From Facklamia sp. 7083-14-GEN3 (GTDB lineage: Bacteria > Bacillota > Bacilli > Lactobacillales > Aerococcaceae): a DNA stretch of 64,000 bases. Numbering within the stretch: the stretch's first letter is position 1; the number at the start of each line of letters is the position of its first letter. Under the pieces are notes generated by a model. The model was not told the DNA's origin, searched no databases, and was given only the letters and a program-made list of their open reading frames with translations. The position numbers and the translations under genes are program-made. Positions 18,106 to 26,930 of this stretch are shown here, piece by piece. The DNA is taken from positions 620,001 to 684,000 of the forward strand of contig NZ_JANSGD010000001.1 of NCBI RefSeq assembly GCF_024742075.1. The letters are read 5' to 3'.

Positions 18106-19329
18106 CTAAGAATTTTTATTATTTTTAAGCCAGTTAATAATCGCATCCGTTTGATTAACTAATTCTTTTCTGATTACCTTTGCTTCGATTTGGTCGAGCA
18201 ATTGTCCAATCACTGGCCCGCCTTTTTCCATTTTAAGAACTTGCATAATTTGTTTGCCATTAACAGCTAATTCTTGCCGCTTTCTAATAGGTAAGTTATT
18301 TATTAATTCTTCCATTTCATTTTTTGTAGCCATTTGATTTGTGATTTCTAAATAATTATACATATGATCAATCACCACTTGATCATAGTCATAGATAGTT
18401 TCGATGGTTAAGGTCTGTTGGATAATTTCATGGTTAAGCTTTAAGAAAGCGACTACCTGGTCCATTAAACGATTAGATAAGGTCCACTGCTTCATCAATC
18501 TTCTTTGCGTTTTTTCATCATTGATTTCCATTCCCTTTAATAACAATGACCAAGTAATTAGTGGGCTTAGGCCTTGATGCCCCCGCGTTTGATGGGATAA
18601 ATATGATAAACCTTGTACATAATCAAATTGATTGGCTTGAGGGAAAGACTTCTCCAACTTGGCATTTTTAAAGAACGGAATGGTCTGTGATAGATAAGAT
18701 CCTGCCATCATCTTTTCCAATTCAATTCGAATACGTTCAATGGAAATCTTAGAAAAATTGCTAGCTAATTGAGACATAGCCTCGAAGGTTTGCTCTTCTA
18801 ATTGAAAACCTAACTGAGAAGCAAAGCGAATGCCCCGCATGATTCTTAAGGCATCTTCTTGGAAACGCTCTAATGGTAACCCGACTGCTCTCAGCAGCTT
18901 ATCTTCTAGGTCTTGATAGCCACCATGAAAATCATATAGCTCGCCCTTGGCATCAACTGCCATCGCATTGATAGTGAAATCTCGTCTCAAAGTATCTAAT
19001 TTGAGATTTCTAACAAATTCGACATGATCAGGACGACGGTAATCAGAATAAGTCGATTCGGTTCGGAAAGTAGTTATTTCATAAGAGTTTCCTTGATATA
19101 AAACTACAATGGTGCCATGCTCAATCCCTACATCAAAGTGTTTAGGAAAGATGGTTTGAATCTCTTGAGGGAATGCGGACGTAGCAATATCAATATCCCC
19201 TATCGTTTTTTCTAAAAGAACATCCCGAATAGCACCTCCAACAAAATAAGCCTCATAGCCATGAGACTCAATTTTGTTTAATACAGGAATGGATGCTTGA
19301 AAAAGCGGATCTTGTAAAGATATTTGCAT
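18106..19329 (-). CDS. cca: CCA-adding enzyme (tRNA nucleotidyltransferase)
   Basis: A 407-residue class II nucleotidyltransferase that builds or repairs the 3' CCA end of tRNA. Visible motifs are the flexible-loop/motif A segment YFVGGAIRDVLL (about 26-37) with the catalytic DIDIATS, motif B LRRDFTINAMA, and motif D EDALRIMRGIRFA (about 155-167). The C-terminal half is helical. A longer frame reaches 19383 and overlaps the upstream gene; the ATG at 19329 has GGAG 8 bases upstream and only a 4-base gap to the ypiB-like stop, so it is preferred. Bacillus papS occupies an equivalent position near dinG. Confidence 0.95.
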   Translation of the reverse strand: MQISLQDPLFQASIPVLNKIESHGYEAYFVGGAIRDVLLEKTIGDIDIATSAFPQEIQTIFPKHFDVGIEHGTIVVLYQGNSYEITTFRTESTYSDYRRPDHVEFVRNLKLDTLRRDFTINAMAVDAKGELYDFHGGYQDLEDKLLRAVGLPLERFQEDALRIMRGIRFASQLGFQLEEQTFEAMSQLASNFSKISIERIRIELEKMMAGSYLSQTIPFFKNAKLEKSFPQANQFDYVQGLSYLSHQTRGHQGLSPLITWSLLLKGMEINDEKTQRRLMKQWTLSNRLMDQVVAFLKLNHEIIQQTLTIETIYDYDQVVIDHMYNYLEITNQMATKNEMEELINNLPIRKRQELAVNGKQIMQVLKMEKGGPVIGQLLDQIEAKVIRKELVNQTDAIINWLKNNKNS

Positions 19330-19333
19330 ATTA

Positions 19334-19864
19334 TCACTCCAAACCGGATCGATATTGATCAATCCATCGATCAATTTTATCATAATTATTTTTTTCTAAT
19401 GCGTCATTAATCTTATTCATAATTATTCGTTTATAAGCTTGGCGGCTAATCTGATCTAAGCTTTGATTGACTTGATCTAAATCTTTCATTTGAATAGGAA
19501 CAAAAGGATTCTCTTTTAAGACACCCCTTTGCATAGCTTCTAATTGATAATCAGCTATATCAAATTCTAAATAAAAAGGCTGATCCTTTTTAAGAGAGTT
19601 CAAGCGAAAATCATGAAAGGCTTGATCAATTCGATGGTAAATATAATCTTCTTTATAATAAACCAAAGCCTGGTCTTGCAAAGGCGGATAAGCTATCTTA
19701 ATCCCTCTTGGGGCATATATCACATCATGTGAGAATTCAATCCATTGAAGCTCACTGGGTTTCATTTGTAAGTAGGCTAAAAATATCATTATCTCGCGAT
19801 TGGGATGGGGATGGTTGAGAATAATCCAATTTAAAAATAAATGTTTATCTTGAATATCTTCCAT
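19334..19864 (-). CDS. YpiB/UPF0302-family protein with IDEAL domain
   Basis: A 176-residue cytosolic protein. The N-terminal 100 residues match the UPF0302 domain (APRGIKI, then FHDFRLN and QPFYLEFD). The C-terminus carries an IDEAL motif, seen as INDALEKNNYDKIDRWIDQY, a short helical pair in many small Firmicutes regulators. Biochemical role unknown. The frame opens upstream at 19891, but the ATG at 19864 is the one with GGGAGGT in front. It lies between the TPR gene ypiA and cca, as part of one tight operon. Confidence 0.8.
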   Translation of the reverse strand: MEDIQDKHLFLNWIILNHPHPNREIMIFLAYLQMKPSELQWIEFSHDVIYAPRGIKIAYPPLQDQALVYYKEDYIYHRIDQAFHDFRLNSLKKDQPFYLEFDIADYQLEAMQRGVLKENPFVPIQMKDLDQVNQSLDQISRQAYKRIIMNKINDALEKNNYDKIDRWIDQYRSGLE

Positions 19865-19899
19865 GGTCTTACCTCCCTCATAAGTTTTCAAATGATTGA

Positions 19900-21096
19900 C
19901 TAGCTATTAGACAATTGTTGGATCATATCAGATAAATCTTTAGCAAGAACTTGTTGGTCCCAAGCCAGTTCTAAATAAGTTTTGGCTTGCTCTTTTTGTC
20001 CTTGATAAAATAATATTTTCCCTTTTAAATAGGCCAAGAGTGACTCGTCGATGGCTTGTAAATCAAACTTTTCCATAAATAAGTCTGCCTGTTGATAGTC
20101 TTTTTGATCGATATAATAAGTCACATAGGCGGAGAGAACTAAAAATTGATCTTCAGCATTATCCAATAAAGGGTAATAGTCCTCCAATAATTGAATCAGC
20201 TTGGCCGTATAGACGCCCATTCGATCAGCCAAACGCAAACAATCCATAACCAATCCATCATAAGGTGGAAGGCTTTTTAGTAGTTGATCTAAATGGCTGG
20301 CAAATGCGGCGGAATCTTGCAAATAGGTTAAGTTTTCTAATTGTAAGAGTCGTAATTCAAAATGATCAGGATCCAGTTGGAGACCCAGCTCGCAGAAATG
20401 ATTTGATCGATCAAAATCATTCATTTGGGCATAAAAATGCGCCAATAAATAACATTCATCAGCTGTTTCAATCGTCAAGTCTTCATTATCTTGATTGAAT
20501 AAGGCGTTAATTTTTTCGGTATCAATTCTCTCACTGCTTAAATAAAGGGCTAATAGGTCCGTCCGCCACTGGCGCCTTAAAAAATCATCTTCTGAAATAA
20601 AATACTCCATCAAGGTCTCAAGATAATAGATTGCTTTTTCGTTAATACCTTGTATACGATAGAAGGCACTCATTTGATGATAAGCTCGGTAGTCTCTAGG
20701 ATAATCATTAATGATAGCTTGTAGTTCTTTGCGCGCTTCATTTAAATGCCCTACCTTAAGATTAACATCCGCTAGTAACAACCGACCTTCTATATCAAGG
20801 TCTTGTTTGTCAACTTTATCTAACCATTGATAGGACTTATCATATTGACTAACAGTGGCATAGCTTTGACCTAAAAGAAAGGCAAGCGGTGAAGACGGAA
20901 ATTTTTGATAGAGATCTTGATAGGCTTGGATCTGAAGATTTCGGTAACCTGATTGACCCCAAAACTCAATTCGTTCTAATAATTGATAAAAAAAAGCTTC
21001 ATCAAGACTTTCTATTCTTTTTAATTGGCGTTTAAAGAGCTTATATTGGTCCTCAATCTGATTGGTAGTCTCCATTAAATCAAAAAATTTATCCAT
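19900..21096 (-). CDS. Tetratricopeptide-repeat protein, YpiA-like
   Basis: A 398-residue soluble all-helical protein built of about ten TPR-like repeats, for example AYQDLYQKFPSSPLAFLLGQSY, EARKELQAIINDYPRDYRAY and QADLFMEKFDLQAIDES. No signal peptide, membrane segment or enzyme motif is present, so it should act as a protein-interaction scaffold. It matches the ypiA-ypiB gene order of Bacilli. The ATG at 21096 is chosen because GGAGGGAG lies just upstream (inside the longer frame) and a promoter at 21121-21149 would start RNA only about 18 bases above it. Confidence 0.8.
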   Translation of the reverse strand: MDKFFDLMETTNQIEDQYKLFKRQLKRIESLDEAFFYQLLERIEFWGQSGYRNLQIQAYQDLYQKFPSSPLAFLLGQSYATVSQYDKSYQWLDKVDKQDLDIEGRLLLADVNLKVGHLNEARKELQAIINDYPRDYRAYHQMSAFYRIQGINEKAIYYLETLMEYFISEDDFLRRQWRTDLLALYLSSERIDTEKINALFNQDNEDLTIETADECYLLAHFYAQMNDFDRSNHFCELGLQLDPDHFELRLLQLENLTYLQDSAAFASHLDQLLKSLPPYDGLVMDCLRLADRMGVYTAKLIQLLEDYYPLLDNAEDQFLVLSAYVTYYIDQKDYQQADLFMEKFDLQAIDESLLAYLKGKILFYQGQKEQAKTYLELAWDQQVLAKDLSDMIQQLSNS

Positions 21097-21120
21097 TTTG
21101 GCTCCCTCCATGTCTAGCCT

Positions 21121-21149
21121 ATTATACCATGCTAGAGAATGACAACCAA
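21121..21149 (-). promoter_or_regulatory. Promoter of the ypiA-ypiB-cca-dinG operon
   Basis: TTGGTT (21144-21149), a 17-base spacer and a consensus TATAAT (21121-21126) with an extended TGG in front of the -10, on the minus strand. Confidence 0.7.
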
Positions 21150-21197
21150 ATAGATAATGTATCCTGAATCTATTTTCTTATAAATATTATGTATCAA

Positions 21198-21232
21198 AGA
21201 AAAAAAGTGATGAAAGCTAAAGCTTCCATCAC
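21198..21232 (-). terminator. Rho-independent terminator of hup
   Basis: GTGATGGAAGCTT / AAGCTTTCATCAC stem followed by TTTTTTT on the minus strand, 15 bases after the HU stop codon. Confidence 0.9.
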
Positions 21233-21247
21233 CAATCTGACTATTAA

Positions 21248-21523
21248 TTATTTAACTGCATCTTTTAAAGCTTTACCAGCTTTGAAGCCAGGAACTTTAG
21301 TTGCTGCAATCTTGATTTCTTCACCAGTTTGTGGATTGCGTCCTTTACGAGCTGCACGATCGCGAACTTCAAAAGTTCCGAAACCAATAATTTGAACTTT
21401 TTCACCTTCAGATAAAAATTCTTGAACTGATTCGAATAATGCTTCAACAGTTGCTGTTACATCTTTCTTAGTTAAGTTTGTTTTTCCAGCTACACGTTCT
21501 ACTAATTCTGCTTTATTTGCCAT
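21248..21523 (-). CDS. hup: HU family DNA-binding protein
   Basis: A 91-residue histone-like protein that bends and compacts DNA. The signature [23 protein letters not shown] (in two parts, about 46-69) is the DNA-gripping beta arm, and the N-terminal [21 protein letters not shown] is typical of HU rather than IHF. It is a single-gene unit with AAGGAGGAG as ribosome binding site, its own promoter and terminator, and a palindrome at the transcription start. It sits between der and ypiA, matching the der-hbs neighbourhood of B. subtilis. Confidence 0.98.
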   Translation of the reverse strand: MANKAELVERVAGKTNLTKKDVTATVEALFESVQEFLSEGEKVQIIGFGTFEVRDRAARKGRNPQTGEEIKIAATKVPGFKAGKALKDAVK

Positions 21524-21557
21524 TAGTAAATCTCCTCCTTTATTTCTACATATTGGA

Positions 21558-21580
21558 AAATAATCATTTAATGATTATTT
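21558..21580 (-). repeat. 23-bp palindrome at the start of the hup transcript
   Basis: AAATAATCAT and ATGATTATTT are perfect 10-base arms around TTA. It begins 7 bases downstream of the proposed hup -10, so it covers about +1 to +23 of the RNA. It may be an operator or a stabilising 5' hairpin. Confidence 0.6.
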
Positions 21581-21587
21581 CTTGTAT

Positions 21588-21616
21588 AGAATAACATAAC
21601 ATCAAGGTTAAGACAA
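21588..21616 (-). promoter_or_regulatory. Promoter of hup
   Basis: TTGTCT (21611-21616), a 17-base spacer and TATTCT (21588-21593) on the minus strand. The -35 lies within the loop of the hairpin that follows der. Confidence 0.55.
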
Positions 21617-21634
21617 CGAATTGACCTTGATGTT
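21598..21634 (-). terminator. Stem-loop after der, possible terminator
   Basis: A perfect 11-bp stem, AACATCAAGGT / ACCTTGATGTT, with a 15-base loop, 21 bases beyond the der stop. The sequence after it is only partly T-rich, so it may be a weak terminator or an mRNA 3' stabiliser. Confidence 0.55.
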
Positions 21635-21655
21635 ACAATAAAATCTTGTTATTTA

Positions 21656-22969
21656 TTAATTTCTATTTCGAATAATTAAATTGAGTGGTGTGCCGTCAAA
21701 ATAAAAGGAATCACGCATTTTGTTTTCTAAAAATCTCTCATAAGAGAAGTGCATCAATTCCGTATCATTAACGAAGACTACAAAGGTCGGTGGATTGACA
21801 GCGACTTGGGTCATATAGTAAATCTTAAGTCGACGCCCCTTATCAGTAGGCGTTGGGTTCATGGCAATCGCATCCATCAAGACATCATTTAAGACAGAAG
21901 ATTGAATTCGGCGATAGCGGTTTTCATAAATTTCTTCCAAAATAGCCGGTAATCTCTCTAAGCGTTGCCCCGTCTTGGCAGAGACAAAGAGAATAGGCGC
22001 AAAAGATAAATACTGGAATTCATTACGGATATCATCGGTAAACTTCTCAAATAACTTATCTGTCTTATCGACTGCATCCCATTTATTAACTAGAATAACA
22101 ATACCCTTATTGGCTTCAAAGGCATATCCCGCTACCTTTTTATCCTGTTCACGAATACCAGTCTCAGCATCGATTACTAGACAGACAATGTCAGAACGGT
22201 CGATGGCTGATAAGGCTCGCATGACAGAATATTTTTCGGTATTTTCATAGACCTTGCCTCGCTTACGAATACCCGCCGTGTCAATTACAGTAAAATGACG
22301 TCCAGATTGACTCACAAAATCCGTATCGACAGCTTCACGAGTTGTTCCCTCAATATTGGATACAATCACACGTTCTTCTTGTAATAAAGCATTCACTAGG
22401 CTTGACTTTCCAACATTTGGCCGTCCAATAAAAGAAAAGCGAATGCGCTCACGTTCATCTGCATCAGGACTATCAGTTGGGAAGTGCGAAACTAATTGGT
22501 CTAATAGATCCCCTGTTCCTGTTCCGTGCGAAGACGAAATGGGATAAGGATCGCCATGACCTAAAGAGTAAAATTCATAGACTGCTTGTCTTTGTTCAGG
22601 ATTATCCGCTTTATTAACAGCTAATACTACCGGTTTATTGGTGCGATGTAAATAATGAGCAATAGCCTCATCAGCATCAGTGACACCTTCACGACTCGAG
22701 GTCATAAATATTATTACGTCCGCTTCTTCCATTGCAATTTCAGCTTGATATTTGATTTTGTGCATAAGGGGTTCATCACTCATATCGATACCACCGGTAT
22801 CAATCAGTCGAAACTCGCGACCTAACCACGAACCGGTCGCATAAATACGATCACGTGTCACACCTTCATAATCAGCGACAATCGAAAGACGATCGCCAAT
22901 TAATCGATTAAATAAAGTGGACTTACCGACATTTGGTCGGCCCACAATAGCAACTACTGGTATTTCCAT
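21656..22969 (-). CDS. der: Ribosome-associated GTPase Der (EngA)
   Basis: A 437-residue protein with two tandem GTPase domains and a C-terminal KH-like domain, required for 50S subunit maturation. Domain 1 has [11 protein letters not shown] (10-20), DTGGI and NKAD; domain 2 has [11 protein letters not shown] (near 182), DTAGIRKRG and NKWD. The C-terminal domain begins about 350 and ends with [15 protein letters not shown]. Length and layout are standard. It follows rpsA, and the cmk-rpsA-der-hup order is conserved in Bacilli. Confidence 0.98.
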   Translation of the reverse strand: MEIPVVAIVGRPNVGKSTLFNRLIGDRLSIVADYEGVTRDRIYATGSWLGREFRLIDTGGIDMSDEPLMHKIKYQAEIAMEEADVIIFMTSSREGVTDADEAIAHYLHRTNKPVVLAVNKADNPEQRQAVYEFYSLGHGDPYPISSSHGTGTGDLLDQLVSHFPTDSPDADERERIRFSFIGRPNVGKSSLVNALLQEERVIVSNIEGTTREAVDTDFVSQSGRHFTVIDTAGIRKRGKVYENTEKYSVMRALSAIDRSDIVCLVIDAETGIREQDKKVAGYAFEANKGIVILVNKWDAVDKTDKLFEKFTDDIRNEFQYLSFAPILFVSAKTGQRLERLPAILEEIYENRYRRIQSSVLNDVLMDAIAMNPTPTDKGRRLKIYYMTQVAVNPPTFVVFVNDTELMHFSYERFLENKMRDSFYFDGTPLNLIIRNRN

Positions 22970-22987
22970 GCTTTCACCTCCATAAAT

Positions 22988-23043
22988 TAAAAACCAATTG
23001 CTTCTCCCATTAAGCTAATCAGCAAAATGGAAGAAACAATTGG
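22988..23043 (-). terminator. Rho-independent terminator of rpsA
   Basis: A long stem, CCAATTGTTTCTTCCATT against AATGGGAGAAGCAATTGG, ends in TTTTTAA on the minus strand. Little room remains before der, so der may depend on read-through. Confidence 0.85.
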
Positions 23044-23067
23044 AGTAAGTAATGTTATTAGTATCGA

Positions 23068-24456
23068 TTACTCAGCATCATCTTGTAAAGACTTGAATGC
23101 ATCGCCTAACATGTCGCCCAATGTGAAGCTTCCTTCATTGGCTGCATCATTAATTGAGTTAGTGTTTTGACGTGGTTGGTTAGAACGGTTAGCTGTTTGA
23201 TTATTTGTATTACGGTTTCTTCTTGGACGACGTGGACGATCTGAATCATTTGACTCTTGACGCTCACGACGAACTGGCTCTTCGTATCCTTCAGGCTTAT
23301 CTAATAAAGCTTTAATTGAAAGTGATAATCTTTGAGCTTCTGCATCGGTTGAAAGAACTTTCACTTCAACTTCTTGACCTTCAGTTAAACGATCTTGAGG
23401 TGTTTCAATATGCTCGTGAGCAATTTGAGAGATATGTACTAAACCTTCAACACCAGGGAATACTTCCACAAAGGCACCAAAGTTAGTTAAGCGTTTAACA
23501 GTTCCTGTATGTACAGAACCTTCTGGTGCTTTTTCTTCAATATTTTCCCAAGGTCCTTCTAAAGTATCCTTGATTGAAAGTGAAATACGTCCTTCTTCCT
23601 TATCGATTGACAAGATTTTAACTTCAATTGTATCACCAACAGTCAACTTGTCACTTGGATGTTTAACGTGTTCGTGAGCGATACGGCTGATATGAACCAA
23701 TCCGTCAACGCCACCTAAATCGATGAAAGCACCGAAGTTAGTAAGACGAGCTACTTTACCTTCTACAATTGTATTTTCTTCTAACTGTTCCATGCGTTCA
23801 GCACGTTCAGCATCACGTTTTTCACGTGCAATTTCTTTATGAGATAAAATTAAACGGTTGTCGTTTTCATCAATTTCAATAATCTTGAACTCTAATGTTT
23901 GACCCTTATAAGGTGAGAAGTCATCTACAAAGAAATCTTCTACCATAGAAGCTGGGACAAATCCTCTGACGCCAGCGTCAACTACTAAACCACCCTTAAC
24001 AACATCTTTAACAGGTGCTTCAATTGTTTCGCCGTTTTCAGATTTTTCTTTTAATTCTGCCCATACTTTTTTAGCATCGACACGTTTTTTAGATAATAAG
24101 AAGTTTCCATTCTCTTTATCTTGAATTGGCTTGATAACCACTAATTCGATTTCATCACCAATCGCTACAACTTCCGTTGGATCTTCCACGCGTGTAGCAG
24201 CTAGTTCGTTAGTTGGGATAACCCCTTCTAATCCACCGCTATTTTTAATCGCTACACGTACTTGGTTGTTTTCATCAAAAGCTAAAACATCACCATAAAC
24301 GGTGTCTCCACGTTTAATATCTAAGACGCTATCTAAAGCATCTTCCATTGTTTCAATAGTTTCTGAACCATTGCTTTCTTCTGCTTGAGTAGTTTCAACC
24401 TCTTCAGTTGATTCTACTTCTTCATTTACTTCATTATTCTCAACAAACTCTGACAT
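23068..24456 (-). CDS. rpsA: 30S ribosomal protein S1 (four S1 domains)
   Basis: A 462-residue RNA-binding protein with four S1/OB domains. Domains 3 and 4 are the best conserved, with LTNFGAFIDLGGVDGLVHIS (near 240) and LTNFGAFVEVFPGVEGLVHI (near 325). Gram-positive S1 proteins have four domains rather than the six of E. coli, and their role in translation start is weaker. The N-terminus is a Glu/Thr-rich tail. The C-terminus is an Arg/Asn-rich low-complexity stretch (about 390-440), then a short ordered-looking end, FTLGDMLGDAFKSLQ. It has its own promoter and a strong terminator. Confidence 0.95.
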   Translation of the reverse strand: MSEFVENNEVNEEVESTEEVETTQAEESNGSETIETMEDALDSVLDIKRGDTVYGDVLAFDENNQVRVAIKNSGGLEGVIPTNELAATRVEDPTEVVAIGDEIELVVIKPIQDKENGNFLLSKKRVDAKKVWAELKEKSENGETIEAPVKDVVKGGLVVDAGVRGFVPASMVEDFFVDDFSPYKGQTLEFKIIEIDENDNRLILSHKEIAREKRDAERAERMEQLEENTIVEGKVARLTNFGAFIDLGGVDGLVHISRIAHEHVKHPSDKLTVGDTIEVKILSIDKEEGRISLSIKDTLEGPWENIEEKAPEGSVHTGTVKRLTNFGAFVEVFPGVEGLVHISQIAHEHIETPQDRLTEGQEVEVKVLSTDAEAQRLSLSIKALLDKPEGYEEPVRRERQESNDSDRPRRPRRNRNTNNQTANRSNQPRQNTNSINDAANEGSFTLGDMLGDAFKSLQDDAE

Positions 24457-24543
24457 TCTACCAGTTCCTCCTAAGCGTTACCTATAAAAATTGTTACTTA
24501 CATAGAGCCTAACAATAGCTACTATGGAAGCACTCTAAAAAAT

Positions 24544-24572
24544 ATTATAACAAAAGAAAAGGTTATCGTCTA
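24544..24572 (-). promoter_or_regulatory. Promoter of rpsA
   Basis: TAGACG (24567-24572), a 17-base spacer and TATAAT (24544-24549) with extended TGT on the minus strand. The leader to the start codon is about 80 bases. Confidence 0.65.
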
Positions 24573-24660
24573 GCGTATATTAAGAATAAAGCTGATATTA
24601 TCAATAATTTTATTAACATTGACATTTATTACTTCATAATAGATACAAGAACGTAGTTTA

Positions 24661-24698
24661 AATAAGATAAAGAGGAGGCTTTTATCTGCCTCCCCTTC
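24661..24698 (-). terminator. Terminator of cmk
   Basis: AAGGGGAGGC pairs with GCCTCCTCTT across an AGATAAAA loop, followed by a T-rich tail (TTATCTTATTT) on the minus strand. Confidence 0.8.
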
Positions 24699-24705
24699 AA
24701 TAGTT

Positions 24706-25371
24706 TTATTTTATTGGATCTATATAGTCACTCATTTTTTCAACCACTTGATCAATGGATAAGTCTGAAGTATTAATTTCAATCGCATCTTCTGCTTTTT
24801 GCAATGGACTGTTTTGACGATTACTATCGTAATGGTCGCGTTTAATAATCTCAGCTTCAATTTCTTCTAGCGATTGTGTCTCCATGCCTTTAGCTATATT
24901 TTCCTCATAGCGTCTTTGAGCACGCACTAGACTGGAAGCAACAAGGTAAAACTTAAGACTGGCTTCCGGTAGAACTACTGTTCCAATATCACGACCGTCC
25001 ATTACTACTGCTTCTTCACTTGCTATCGCTTGTTGTTGCTTAACTAAGGCTTGTCTGACGCTTAGATTGGCTGAAACCTTGGAAACATTTTGAGTCACTT
25101 CCACCGAACGGATTTCTTGACTAACATCATGACCATTGATTAAAACTTTTTGTTGATCGCCATCCATTTCAAAAGAAATTCTGACTGCTTGTAAAATTTC
25201 TCCTAACCGATGGGGATCATTAATGTTTATTTTATTTAATAGGCAAGCTAACGTGATGGCGCGATACATAGCGCCAGTATCGATATAAGTCAGCTGGTAT
25301 TTTTTTGCGATATGTTTAGCGACGGTCGACTTGCCAGAAGCCGCTGGACCATCGATTGCAATTGAAAACAT
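24706..25371 (-). CDS. cmk: Cytidylate kinase
   Basis: A 221-residue P-loop kinase that phosphorylates CMP and dCMP. The P-loop is IDGPAASGKSTVAK (5-18). The substrate-binding elements are YIDTGAMYRAITL (near 31) and VVMDGRDIGTVVLP (near 121), and the RAQRRYEE lid motif is near 150. Start and length are normal. It lies between a LysM protein gene and rpsA, the usual cmk-rpsA pairing. Confidence 0.97.
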   Translation of the reverse strand: MFSIAIDGPAASGKSTVAKHIAKKYQLTYIDTGAMYRAITLACLLNKININDPHRLGEILQAVRISFEMDGDQQKVLINGHDVSQEIRSVEVTQNVSKVSANLSVRQALVKQQQAIASEEAVVMDGRDIGTVVLPEASLKFYLVASSLVRAQRRYEENIAKGMETQSLEEIEAEIIKRDHYDSNRQNSPLQKAEDAIEINTSDLSIDQVVEKMSDYIDPIK

Positions 25372-25388
25372 TGATTAATTCCTTTCTC

Positions 25389-25418
25389 ATAAAAAGGCTG
25401 AGAAGATTCTCAGCCTTA
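25389..25418 (-). terminator. Rho-independent terminator of the LysM gene
   Basis: Perfect stem AAGGCTGAGAA / TTCTCAGCCTT with a 2-base loop context, followed by TTT, on the minus strand. Confidence 0.85.
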
Positions 25419-25439
25419 ACATTTTTGTTTTTTTTACTT

Positions 25440-26045
25440 TTATGGAATGACAATTTGTGAGCCTGGCATCAAGGTACCATCAATTGTTGTCCCGTTAGCG
25501 GCCGCCAAATCATAAACATCAACACCGTAGGCTTGAGAGATTGACCACCAAGATTCTCCCGCGCTTACCGTATGGTATGTAGACGCTGCTTGTGTTTGAG
25601 CAGAAGTCTCAACTGGTGCTTGACTAGTTATAGGCGCTTGAGTCGTTGTTGTTTCTTCGATTTCACGCGTAACCGCCTCGCTAGTTGTTGTTTGCTCTTC
25701 TTCTCTAGTTGTCGTTGTTTCTTCAGTTGTACTCTTACTTAGAACAACCTGCTCAGCCGTTTTGCTTTCTAAAGGCGTATCACTCTTTTGTGAGTCGATA
25801 TAAGCATATAATGCAAATGGGAAAATCAAAGTGAAAATTAAGAAGAATAGCAAAGCGTTAGATAAAACGGTTGCTTCTTGCTTCGGTTGATTTCTAGCCG
25901 AGCGTGAAAATTGACGATTTTTGAAATTCTCATCCTCACCAAACTTATTGTTCCATGGGGCCGTGAATTTTTTAGTTTTTGCTTTTTCATTTAAACCTTG
26001 ATCCTTCTCTTGAGGTTGATCAAAGCGTTCATTATCCTTTGCCAT
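25440..26045 (-). CDS. Membrane-anchored LysM-domain protein (YpbE-like)
   Basis: A 201-residue type II membrane protein. A charged cytoplasmic N-terminus (1-60) precedes one membrane helix (about 64-84). A Thr/Glu/Ser-rich linker (about 95-150) follows, then a C-terminal LysM domain, seen in YHTVSAGESWWSISQAYGV and VYDLAAANG. LysM binds peptidoglycan, so the protein should span the membrane-wall gap. The frame can start at a TTG one codon earlier; the ATG at 26045 is better spaced from AGGAGG. Its own promoter and terminator make it monocistronic. YpbE of B. subtilis has the same layout and neighbours. Confidence 0.82.
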   Translation of the reverse strand: MAKDNERFDQPQEKDQGLNEKAKTKKFTAPWNNKFGEDENFKNRQFSRSARNQPKQEATVLSNALLFFLIFTLIFPFALYAYIDSQKSDTPLESKTAEQVVLSKSTTEETTTTREEEQTTTSEAVTREIEETTTTQAPITSQAPVETSAQTQAASTYHTVSAGESWWSISQAYGVDVYDLAAANGTTIDGTLMPGSQIVIP

Positions 26046-26138
26046 CAAGCTTCCTCCTACACTAATCGATATTAAGTATATCTATTCATAGCAACAAACC
26101 TAAAAAGGCTAGGTTAGCATATGAGTCTAATTTCTTAT

Positions 26139-26167
26139 ATTATAGCAAACTCTAAGCTTGATGCAAA
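26139..26167 (-). promoter_or_regulatory. Promoter of the LysM gene
   Basis: TTTGCA (26162-26167), a 17-base spacer and a consensus TATAAT (26139-26144) with extended TGC on the minus strand. The untranslated leader is about 85-90 bases. Confidence 0.65.
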
Positions 26168-26193
26168 CACAATTGACCTAAAATTTAAATTCA

Positions 26194-26823
26194 TTATTGA
26201 TGTTGTAATATTTTAGTAGCAGAATGGTAACCTTTTCCTAAATAACCATTATAAAATTTTATGCGACGACCAAAAATTGTCTTCATTGATTTAATGACAA
26301 AGAACTGACCGGCAACCATGATTAGGCCTTTGAATAAATTGAATGGAATAATGATTGATAGGATATAAGCTATATAATCATCAATGGGAAAATTCATAAC
26401 TTTGACATAAATAGGTAAGGCCAAGTAGTAATTAAATAAAGCCATGGAAAGCGTTAAGCTAATGACAAGACTCAAAGAAATTAAAGTAAATTTAATGACT
26501 TGTCCTTTTTCTTTTAAGTATTTCAATATAAAATGACTAGGTAAAAACATTGCTAGGGTTGCTGTCATACTCATTATCATCCCGATTGGGATACCTGCTT
26601 CCCCACCTTTGAGTAAATAATTAACAAAGTCACGGATAAAGGCCACAGCAACTAATCCTTGAGGTCCATATATGAGCATACCGATTAAGGCCATGAGGTC
26701 TGAGAAATCAACCTTTAGAAAAGGAGCAAAAGGTAATATTGGGAAATCAAAAAAACGTAGAACGACTGCCCAAGCTCCTAAAATGGCTAAGAGTGTGACT
26801 TTCTGAACTTTTCTATTCTTCAT
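26194..26823 (-). CDS. ribU: Riboflavin ECF transporter substrate-binding subunit RibU
   Basis: A 209-residue integral membrane protein with about six hydrophobic helices, the S-component that binds riboflavin and pairs with a shared EcfAA'T energising module. The N-terminal LAILGAWAVVLRFF and the KVDFSDLMALIGMLIYGP segment are typical of RibU. No ATPase or EcfT gene is in the window. The FMN riboswitch and terminator directly upstream make the function nearly certain and show that expression falls when flavin is plentiful. No rib biosynthesis operon lies in the window. Confidence 0.96.
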   Translation of the reverse strand: MKNRKVQKVTLLAILGAWAVVLRFFDFPILPFAPFLKVDFSDLMALIGMLIYGPQGLVAVAFIRDFVNYLLKGGEAGIPIGMIMSMTATLAMFLPSHFILKYLKEKGQVIKFTLISLSLVISLTLSMALFNYYLALPIYVKVMNFPIDDYIAYILSIIIPFNLFKGLIMVAGQFFVIKSMKTIFGRRIKFYNGYLGKGYHSATKILQHQ

Positions 26824-26861
26824 AACGATTCTCCTTTTTTACGTCTTTAGGAGTATCTATT

Positions 26862-26902
26862 GATAAAAAATACCATCCACTCAAATTGAGAGGATGGTAG
26901 CC
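26862..26902 (-). terminator. FMN-controlled terminator in the ribU leader
   Basis: The RNA arm CTACCATCC (26892-26900) pairs with GGATGGTA (26871-26878), followed by TTTTTT. The same 5' arm is perfectly complementary to GGATGGTAG at the 3' end of the aptamer (26936-26944), which gives the competing antiterminator. Confidence 0.92.
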
Positions 26903-26930
26903 TAAATAAGCATAAACTTATCAATATCTT

